Shown here piece after piece: positions 1-4,648 of a stretch of 21,625 nucleotides of DNA. The notes under the pieces were generated by a model. It did not search any database and had not been told where the DNA came from. It saw nothing but the letters and a program-made list of their open reading frames with translations. The position numbers were made by a program, and so were the translations under genes. The stretch's first letter is position 1, and each line of letters begins with the position of its first letter. The DNA comes from JBBQXY01 sp051004815 (GTDB lineage: Bacteria; Chloroflexota; Ktedonobacteria; Ktedonobacterales; Ktedonobacteraceae), in assembly GCA_051004815.1 (NCBI GenBank), contig JBPCJY010000039.1, positions 1 through 21,625 of the forward strand, in the 5' to 3' direction.

Positions 1-853
1 CCGTATTCGGAGTCGCTGGTGTTCCCGCCTCCGCGCTCATAACAACATTTTGCAGCAGAAAAGCATTTGGCAGAGAAATGGTACTTTCCGCGCCCGCTTC
101 ACTCGTCACTTCCAGGACAGTATAGGCTCCCGCGGTCGAACGCACACGTCCGCTATGCGTACCCCACGTTAATTGCTCCCCTGGCTGAAAATTTTGCCGT
201 ACATAGTAGCCAGCGATAACATTGCGTGCCGCCTCGTGCGCCCCAAAAGCAAACGTCAACGCAATTGCCAGCCCGGCTGAGGCCACAATAATGGTCAGGC
301 TGGTCGTGAGTATAGTGGTATCGACCCCCAGCGTGGAAATAGCCAGGACGACGACAAAGGCCACAATAGAGTACTCAATGATCTTGCCCAGCGCGTTGCC
401 ATAGCTAATATTCACGTTATTGGCTACCGCCGCAATCGTGCCACCCAGGAAACGCGCCAACATTGAGCCAAAAATAACCAGGATCGCGGCACTGATAGCT
501 TGTGGAATGAAGTGCAATACATTTTGCAAGAGGTCAGCCACGGCAGTCAGTCCCATCAGACTCACCGCCGAAGTGGCAAAACTGAGCAGCAAAAAGAAGA
601 AAACGATTTGAGCAATGATTTCTGGCAGGGGTGCTCGCACACCCAATCCCCTCATGGCATTGTTGATACCGGCACGATCAGCTAATTGCTCCAGGTGGAC
701 GCGCCGTAAGATGAAACGGATAATCCAGCGCACTAACGCACTGATCAGGTAGCCCACAAGCAGAATAATCAAGCCATTGACCAACCGGGGAATAAAATCG
801 AGAATATCAGTAATAATCTTAATCAGCGCATTAATTACCGGTACAAAGCTCAT
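1..853 (-). CDS. MscS-family mechanosensitive channel-like membrane protein (C-terminus beyond left edge)
   Basis: I translated this open frame from the minus strand: 284 codons run without a stop to the left edge, so the C-terminus is missing. The start ATG at 853-851 follows a strong AGGAGG. Hydrophobic segments lie near residues 22-48, 79-102, 115-140, 160-176 and 183-205. The last runs into a Gly/Ala-rich stretch (ASAGLAIALTFAFGAHEAAR) and then RNVIAGYYVRQNFQPGEQL and a beta-rich part with SLPNAF. This matches the pore-lining helix and following beta domain of MscS channels; the earlier helices resemble the conserved-TM-helix/CmpX type. The family releases solutes on membrane tension, although CmpX-like members may have signalling roles. 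It sits 43 bp after an anti-sigma-like gene and is probably co-transcribed with it and the ECF sigma factor. Family is fairly sure; substrate and gating are unknown. Confidence 0.8.
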   Translation of the reverse strand, partial: MSFVPVINALIKIITDILDFIPRLVNGLIILLVGYLISALVRWIIRFILRRVHLEQLADRAGINNAMRGLGVRAPLPEIIAQIVFFFLLLSFATSAVSLMGLTAVADLLQNVLHFIPQAISAAILVIFGSMLARFLGGTIAAVANNVNISYGNALGKIIEYSIVAFVVVLAISTLGVDTTILTTSLTIIVASAGLAIALTFAFGAHEAARNVIAGYYVRQNFQPGEQLTWGTHSGRVRSTAGAYTVLEVTSEAGAESTISLPNAFLLQNVVMSAEAGTPATPNT

Positions 854-896
854 GATAAGACCTCCTACATTGAACAGTCTAATAATAATAGCCCTA

Positions 897-1265
897 TCAA
901 GCACCCCGTGGTTGTGGACGACTCGTCCGCATGGTGGCAGTGGGGTTTATGAGACCACCTATGAGATTAAGCAACTCTACCAGCCACTCACCAAAGGCTT
1001 TAGAAGAGAGATCCAGCAACTCCAAACCACTATTTTGTGCTCGTACCCGCGCCAATAATCGCGCCTCGAAACCTGCCGGTATCCGCACATTGGCGTTCTC
1101 TGCCTGCAACTCTATCAAAAAAGCTCGCACCCTTTGCGCAATCTCATATTCACGTTGACAATCTGGACACTCCGCGAGAGCCGCCTGGACCTCAGTGAGC
1201 AAAGCAGGAGACACCGTCCCATCTACCAGGTCGGGCAGATACTGTCGTAATTCTTCACAGTTCAT
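897..1265 (-). CDS. Small anti-sigma-like zinc-finger protein with incomplete zinc motif
   Basis: The protein is 122 residues from the ATG at 1265-1263, which is preceded by GAAGGA at good spacing. A GTG at 1310 would add 15 residues. The N-terminus (MNCEELRQYLPDLVDG, then AECPDC at 31-36) matches the anti-sigma zinc-finger (ZAS/zf-HC2) layout. That motif is normally H-x3-C-x2-C with an upstream Cys. Here C3, C33 and C36 are present, but the usual His position (29) is Ala. Residues 90-106 are amphipathic or hydrophobic (FGEWLVELLNLIGGLI), too weak for a clear membrane helix. The gene lies directly downstream of an ECF sigma factor gene, so by context it should bind and restrain that sigma. 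Loss of His may mean no zinc, or another ligand. The role is inferred from the family and gene order. Confidence 0.75.
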   Translation of the reverse strand: MNCEELRQYLPDLVDGTVSPALLTEVQAALAECPDCQREYEIAQRVRAFLIELQAENANVRIPAGFEARLLARVRAQNSGLELLDLSSKAFGEWLVELLNLIGGLINPTATMRTSRPQPRGA

Positions 1266-1296
1266 CGCTCTATTCCTTCGTTGTTTTTCCCTTACG
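1260..1296. repeat. 37-bp direct repeat, copy 1 (anti-sigma RBS and start)
   Basis: This copy is identical, base for base, to 1331-1367, with a 71-bp period. Read on the minus strand it contains the GAAGGA ribosome-binding site and the ATG-AAC start of the anti-sigma-like gene. It is probably a local duplication. Confidence 0.95.
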
Positions 1297-1306
1297 ATAC
1301 TTATTG

Positions 1307-1336
1307 TCACTCGCTACGAGGGAGGTAGGCGTTCAT
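1307..1336 (-). other. Possible 9-codon leader ORF between sigma and anti-sigma
   Basis: Copy 2 of the direct repeat carries the same ribosome-binding site and ATG as the anti-sigma gene, but here the frame reads MNAYLPRSE and then TGA. The TGA overlaps the GTG at 1310 that opens the longer anti-sigma frame. It could act as a decoy or coupling ORF, or be meaningless debris of the duplication. No evidence of translation is available from sequence alone. Confidence 0.2.
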
Positions 1337-1367
1337 CGCTCTATTCCTTCGTTGTTTTTCCCTTACG
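1331..1367. repeat. 37-bp direct repeat, copy 2 (sigma factor stop region)
   Basis: This copy is identical to 1260-1296. On the minus strand it encodes the last eight codons and TAG stop of the ECF sigma gene. It then repeats the four-base spacer and ATG-AAC found at the anti-sigma start. This suggests that sigma and anti-sigma were once separated by only four bases. Confidence 0.95.
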
Positions 1368-2036
1368 CTTGGCACCATCAGTAGGCGAGGTTGAAAAGGC
1401 CAGGTACGTTCTGCCACAAAACTGGCTAAAAATCTCCTGAAAAGCCAGTCGCGCCCGGTGAATACGCATCTTCACCGCGCTCAAGCCTGCTTCCAGGGCG
1501 TTCGCAATCTCAACATAGCTCAAATCGTCAAAATCACGCATGATAAGGAGACGCGCCTGCTCGCGATCCAATTTTTTCAGTACCTTATTGATGCATTCAC
1601 GCAGTTCATTTTGAATGATTTTATCTTCTGGTCCTGCCATTGGGGACGCCTGTTGTTGGAGAGGATCACTTTTGTCTGCACTGGCCGTGCCACTTTTGCC
1701 GCCCTGCCCGCCTTGTCCGCTCATACCACTCAAAGGGACGATATTTTTTGTATGGCGGCGCGTTTTATCCAGAGCATCCAACGCGCTATTGGTCGCGACA
1801 CGATAAACCCAACTGGAGAAGGCCGCTTGTTGCTCAAACTTCTTGATGTTGTGAAACACCTTCACAAACACTTCCTGCGCAATGTCCTCGGCCTCTTCCC
1901 GGTTATTCACCACGCGATAGGCGATGCCGTACACTCGATTCATATGCCGCTGCACCAGTTCCTCGTAGCTGCGTGTGTTACCGGGTAACTCTCTTTTACA
2001 ACGCATCACCAATTCTTCGTCCGTCAGTGCCAACAT
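1341..2036 (-). CDS. RNA polymerase sigma factor, ECF (sigma-70) family
   Basis: This 231-residue protein has the two ECF domains. Region 2 is at about 24-94, with the typical EEAEDIAQEVFVKVF and FSSWVYRVATNSALD stretches that bind core polymerase and the -10 element. Region 4 is at about 143-202 (LDREQARLLIMRDFDDLSYVEIANAL, then a helix-turn-helix ending KMRIHRAR) and reads the -35 element. The linker at 101-138 is Gly/Ser/Gln-rich and longer than in most ECFs. A 30-residue basic tail follows region 4. The start ATG at 2036 is preceded by GAGGAAAG. The gene leads a likely minus-strand operon with an anti-sigma-like protein and an MscS-type channel, which fits an envelope or osmotic stress regulon. 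The exact ECF group and regulon are not determinable here. Confidence 0.93.
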   Translation of the reverse strand: MLALTDEELVMRCKRELPGNTRSYEELVQRHMNRVYGIAYRVVNNREEAEDIAQEVFVKVFHNIKKFEQQAAFSSWVYRVATNSALDALDKTRRHTKNIVPLSGMSGQGGQGGKSGTASADKSDPLQQQASPMAGPEDKIIQNELRECINKVLKKLDREQARLLIMRDFDDLSYVEIANALEAGLSAVKMRIHRARLAFQEIFSQFCGRTYLAFSTSPTDGAKRKGKTTKE

Positions 2037-2101
2037 TGCCGCTATTCTTTCCTCTAATCTAAAAAAACATCTTCAAGCAAACAAGTAACCAATTCTGGGC
2101 C

Positions 2102-2130
2102 ATTATACAGTTGCATGTACCAATTGTCTA
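2102..2130 (-). promoter_or_regulatory. Probable housekeeping promoter of the sigma/anti-sigma operon
   Basis: On the minus strand TAGACA (2130-2125) and a perfect TATAAT (2107-2102) are separated by exactly 17 bp. They lie about 65 bp upstream of the sigma ATG. This is a near-consensus sigma-70 promoter. No second, ECF-type motif was recognised. Confidence 0.65.
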
Positions 2131-2156
2131 GCCTAAAAGTTAGAGATGTAGTGTCT

Positions 2157-2208
2157 GTGAATGATTACCAGGACGACCCTCGCGAGGGTCGTCCTGGTAA
2201 TCATTCAC
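2157..2208. repeat. Perfect 52-bp palindrome (dispersed hairpin element, intact copy)
   Basis: Every base from 2157 to 2208 is its own reverse complement about a centre at 2182/2183 (GACCCTCGCGAGGGTC core). The ends are GTGAATGATT and AATCATTCAC. It has no T-run on either side, so it is not a typical intrinsic terminator. A decayed relative lies at 17716-17757, so this is a dispersed family rather than a one-off operator. Confidence 0.9.
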
Positions 2209-2227
2209 CTGATCTTTACACCAATTC

Positions 2228-2365
2228 GCCCTACTTGGACACTCTGAACAGTTAGACGGCACCTCTCAAAAAAAGTCACCCATGTGATGTTTTGATGAGC
2301 TTTTCTATCGGCTAAACACCTAGCACTTTGAAAGCGAGGTGGCGACCTTTTTTCTGTCCAAGGGC
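2228..2365. repeat. Imperfect inverted-repeat pair, possible decayed mobile-element remnant
   Basis: TTGGACA at 2235-2241, preceded by GCCCTAC, faces TGTCCAAGGGC at 2355-2365. Inside these arms CAAAAAAAGTCACC (2267-2280) faces an imperfect complement at 2341-2354, with 11 of 14 positions matching. No transposase frame lies between the arms. It could be a small non-autonomous element remnant or coincidence in A/T-rich sequence. Confidence 0.25.
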
Positions 2366-2511
2366 TAAAGTAAATCAGAGAGAAGCAATGGCATCAAACA
2401 GGCCTGGGTAGCGGATTTCCTAAAACATGTAAAGTCGTAAATATACCAATTATCCTCATAGTGTATCATACTACAGCTTTTAACTTCATGATTTCGCATG
2501 ACAAATGCAAG

Positions 2512-2520
2512 TTATCCACA
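2512..2520 (+). promoter_or_regulatory. DnaA box (perfect TTATCCACA)
   Basis: The 9-mer TTATCCACA equals the high-affinity DnaA box consensus. It is the first of three related sites within 44 bp, about 65 bp upstream of the mraZ -10 element. Confidence 0.6.
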
Positions 2521-2522
2521 AC

Positions 2523-2531
2523 TTATCCACT
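2523..2531 (+). promoter_or_regulatory. DnaA box-like site (TTATCCACT)
   Basis: It differs from the DnaA box consensus only at the last base and begins two bases after the perfect box at 2512-2520, in the same orientation. Confidence 0.45.
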
Positions 2532-2546
2532 TGTGTAAAGAAAATT

Positions 2547-2555
2547 GGTGGATAA
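2547..2555 (-). promoter_or_regulatory. DnaA box-like site, inverted (TTATCCACC)
   Basis: The plus strand reads GGTGGATAA, which is TTATCCACC on the minus strand, one mismatch from consensus. It lies 30 bp upstream of the mraZ -10 element, so bound DnaA could touch polymerase. Confidence 0.45.
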
Positions 2556-2560
2556 CACCC

Positions 2561-2590
2561 TTTTCCCTTTTCATGTTTTTCTGGTATAAT
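2561..2590 (+). promoter_or_regulatory. mraZ/dcw operon promoter with extended -10
   Basis: TGGTATAAT at 2582-2590 is a perfect -10 hexamer with an upstream TG extension. The -35 region is poor (TTTTCC at 2561-2566, 18-bp spacing), as expected for an extended -10 promoter that may depend on an activator. Transcription would start near 2597, giving a leader of about 135 nt before the mraZ ATG. Confidence 0.65.
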
Positions 2591-2593
2591 GAA

Positions 2594-2650
2594 GTGGGGA
2601 GAAGTGGGGAAGAATGGTGAGCGTATCCGGTGGGTGGGGAAAAAAGGTGA
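2594..2650 (+). promoter_or_regulatory. mraZ operator: Putative MraZ operator: 10-bp-periodic TGGGG repeats
   Basis: GTGGGGA occurs at 2594, 2604 and 2634. Weaker versions sit at 2614 (ATGGTGA) and 2644 (AAGGTGA); all are in one 10-bp phase, and only the 2624 register is unmatched. MraZ proteins of other bacteria bind direct TGGGN repeats spaced by five bases in their own promoters, which is the same 10-bp period. The array begins just after the -10 element, fitting autorepression of the dcw operon. Confidence 0.7.
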
Positions 2651-2734
2651 AGATTTCCTGAAAGAGGGAGAACTTGCAGGAAACCTTCGCAGGGGCCACC
2701 AGAAAACGCATTTGGAAAAAGGCATAGGTATCGG

Positions 2735-3142
2735 ATGTTTCTTGGCGAATACGAACATACTATTGACTCGAAAGGGCGTCTCGCGGTCCCAGCCAAGTTT
2801 CGGGTACAAATGGACCAGGGCGCAGTCATCAGTAAAGGTATGGGAACTTGTTTATCGGTCTATACTACCGCACGCTGGGAAGAAAAGTCGGCTGAATTGG
2901 TCGCGGGCAAGGCAAGCGACCAACTACGTGACTTTGAAAGACGCATCTACCCTAGCGCAAGCGAGATAGAACTGGATGGACAGGGACGCATGGTTATACC
3001 CGCCAAGCTCCGTGCATATGCCGGTTTAAGCAATGAAGTCACTGTAGCCGGTGTACGCGATCACATCGAAATCTGGGACCGCGCTACCTGGCAGACGTAT
3101 CAAGAAGATTTGGAAGCTGGCGGGAATAGCATTCCCTTCTAA
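2735..3142 (+). CDS. mraZ: Transcriptional regulator MraZ
   Basis: This 135-residue protein has two SpoVT/AbrB-like halves. The first is MFLGEYEHTIDSKGRLAVPA at the very N-terminus. The second, near residues 76-91, reads EIELDGQGRMVIPAKLRAYA. Each half carries the DxKGR/DxQGR-then-(V/I)PA signature of MraZ. The family forms ring-shaped oligomers that bind TGGGN repeats and usually repress the dcw operon. It is slightly shorter than the usual 140-150 residues, with a short C-terminus. The ATG at 2735 has only a weak ribosome-binding site (TAGGT six bases upstream), but the protein must start here to keep the first motif. It is the first gene of the operon, 31 bp before rsmH. Confidence 0.96.
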   Translation: MFLGEYEHTIDSKGRLAVPAKFRVQMDQGAVISKGMGTCLSVYTTARWEEKSAELVAGKASDQLRDFERRIYPSASEIELDGQGRMVIPAKLRAYAGLSNEVTVAGVRDHIEIWDRATWQTYQEDLEAGGNSIPF

Positions 3143-3173
3143 ACTCATAGAATAAACGAATATAGCTAAAACG

Positions 3174-4148
3174 ATGCAAACACAACATGTGCCAGTGATG
3201 ATGGCAGAGGTACTCGCGTATCTACAGCCGCGACCGGGTGGTCACTACATCGATGGCACGTTAGGTGGCGGTGGTCACACCGCGGCAATACTTGCACAAT
3301 CCGCTCCTGATGGCAAAGTCCTGGGGATCGATACCGATAGCCAGGCGTTGGAGAGAGTGAAAGAGCAGCTCTTCGAACCAGTGAGCAATGGGCGACTAGT
3401 TCTAGCACATGGAAATTTCGCTGAGCTGGCCCGTATTGTGGACGAGGCCGGTTTTGTGTCTATACAGGGCGTTTTGCTCGATCTTGGCTTCTCATCGCAC
3501 CAGATGGATAACCCACAAAGGGGATTCGCCTTCAGTGCCGATGGACCCCTGGATATGCGCCTCGATCAGTCGCAAGCGGTATCCGCGGCAGACCTGGTCA
3601 ATAGCGCGAGTGAGCAAGCACTGGCAGACATTTTCTGGCGTTATAGCGAAGAGAGACGCTCCCGCCAGATTGCCCGGCGCATCGTTAGCGAACGTGCCAA
3701 AGGTGCTATTACCAGCACCGCACGCCTGGCAGAGCTCATCGCGGCAGGGGTTCCTTATAAATATGGCGCGATACATCCAGCGACACGAGCCTTTCAGGCC
3801 TTGCGTATCGCGGTAAATCACGAATTGGAGCGGCTGGAGACGGCCCTCCCGCAAATACTGGATGTATTAAGCGCAACAGAGACTGATGAAAGTGGCAGAA
3901 GGGAAGCAGGAAGAATGCTCATCATCTCATTTCACTCCTTAGAGGATCGGATAGTGAAAGAGTTTATGCGACGTGAGGCAACAGATTGTATCTGCCCTCC
4001 GAGCATACCGGTATGTATCTGTGGTCATAAGGCGCGGTTACGCCTCTTGACTCGGAAGCCAGCGATACCTACCACCGAGGAAGTTATCGCCAATCCCCGC
4101 GCTCGTAGCGCAAAACTACGGGCCGCTGAAATAGTTGTTGAGTCGTAG
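3174..4148 (+). CDS. rsmH: 16S rRNA (cytosine(1402)-N(4))-methyltransferase RsmH (MraW)
   Basis: The protein is 324 residues, normal for RsmH, which N4-methylates C1402 in the decoding centre of 16S rRNA using SAM. It starts HVPVMMAEVLAYLQP, followed by the SAM-binding loop DGTLGGGGHT (28-36) and GIDTDSQAL. LLDLGFSSHQMDNPQRGFAF at 101-120 and GPLDMRLD at 124-131 are family signatures. The late ISFHSLEDRIVKEF and the CICPPSIPVCICGH four-cysteine loop are also typical, and it ends NPRARSAKLRAAE. No good Shine-Dalgarno precedes the ATG at 3174, but the conserved N-terminus begins within five residues of it. It is the second gene of the dcw operon, its standard position after mraZ. Confidence 0.97.
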   Translation: MQTQHVPVMMAEVLAYLQPRPGGHYIDGTLGGGGHTAAILAQSAPDGKVLGIDTDSQALERVKEQLFEPVSNGRLVLAHGNFAELARIVDEAGFVSIQGVLLDLGFSSHQMDNPQRGFAFSADGPLDMRLDQSQAVSAADLVNSASEQALADIFWRYSEERRSRQIARRIVSERAKGAITSTARLAELIAAGVPYKYGAIHPATRAFQALRIAVNHELERLETALPQILDVLSATETDESGRREAGRMLIISFHSLEDRIVKEFMRREATDCICPPSIPVCICGHKARLRLLTRKPAIPTTEEVIANPRARSAKLRAAEIVVES

Positions 4149-4206
4149 TGCGTAACGGTAGCAAAGGGTAGAAGCCTCTACCCCAATACGAAGGAACGCA
4201 ATATTG

Positions 4207-4626
4207 ATGTATCGCCTGAACAATCGGATAAGTGCGTCTCAATCTAATCAAGCTGAGCCACCCAAGCCTATTCTGGCTGCTAAACGACGCCGACAACTCT
4301 ACCCGTTCTTATTCTCCATGGGTCCTGTGGCGTTATGCATTTGCGGTGTCTTCCTGATTGGCTTGATGGCTGTCCTCTATCTATCTCAACTTGGGCAGGC
4401 GGTCTCGGCGAACCAACAACTACAGGATTTGCACACAGAGCAGGCGACCTTACAGCGACAAAACCAGGATTTAGTCAACGCCATCGCGCAAGAGCAATCA
4501 CCTGACTACATCGCGACAAAAGCAAAAGCACTGGGATTAGTGCAACCAGATCCCAAAACGGTGCAGGTGTTGATAGTCAAACGCCTTGAGCTTATTCAAG
4601 AAAACGACCCGTCCATTCAACCATGA
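4207..4626 (+). CDS. ftsL: FtsL/DivIC-like cell division protein
   Basis: This small 139-residue bitopic protein has a basic cytoplasmic N-terminus (residues 1-35), one membrane helix at about 36-61, then a heptad-like coiled coil (about 62-96, rich in Gln and Leu). A final SPDYIATKAKALGLVQP segment is typical of FtsL/FtsB/DivIC proteins. These form a complex with FtsQ that activates the FtsW-PBP septal synthase. The position between rsmH and the PBP gene is the standard ftsL site. AAGGA at 4191-4195 is 11 bases from the ATG at 4207 and 8 from an in-frame TTG at 4204, so the true start could be the TTG. Sequence conservation is low in this family, so the FtsL label rests on topology and position. 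Confidence 0.85.
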   Translation: MYRLNNRISASQSNQAEPPKPILAAKRRRQLYPFLFSMGPVALCICGVFLIGLMAVLYLSQLGQAVSANQQLQDLHTEQATLQRQNQDLVNAIAQEQSPDYIATKAKALGLVQPDPKTVQVLIVKRLELIQENDPSIQP

Positions 4627-4648
4627 TTGACAGACAAGGAGGAAGTAC

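Larger units (their letters stand above)
2037..2734. other. Divergent intergenic region between the sigma operon and the dcw operon
   Basis: This 698-bp stretch has no convincing gene. From left to right it holds the minus-strand sigma promoter, a perfect 52-bp palindrome, an imperfect inverted-repeat pair (2228-2365) that may be an element remnant, and about 145 bp with nothing recognised. Three DnaA-box-like sites, the mraZ promoter, TGGGG-type repeats and a roughly 135-nt mraZ leader follow. The leader has a possible 7-bp stem (TTTCCTG 2654-2660 with CAGGAAA 2677-2683). Short frames on the minus strand here overlap these signals and look accidental. Confidence 0.8.

Noticed and set aside
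222..1058. Several plus-strand frames of 60-93 codons
   Set aside because: They lie opposite the MscS-type and anti-sigma genes, lack ribosome-binding sites and have unnatural composition. The minus-strand frame is clearly the coding one.
1458..1988. Plus-strand 176-codon frame
   Set aside because: It is antisense to the ECF sigma factor, whose domains are unambiguous. The frame is a shadow of its codon bias.
2157..2208. The palindrome as an intrinsic terminator
   Set aside because: No T-run follows on either strand, and the neighbouring genes diverge from it, so there is no upstream transcript to end.
2512..2555. The DnaA box cluster as a replication origin
   Set aside because: Only three boxes, no convincing AT-rich unwinding element beside them, and no dnaA, dnaN or gyrase genes in the window. 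A promoter role fits better.
2486..2829. Two minus-strand frames of about 105 codons
   Set aside because: They run through the DnaA boxes, mraZ promoter and operator and into mraZ itself. Composition is Pro/Ser/Phe-rich and no start signal is visible.
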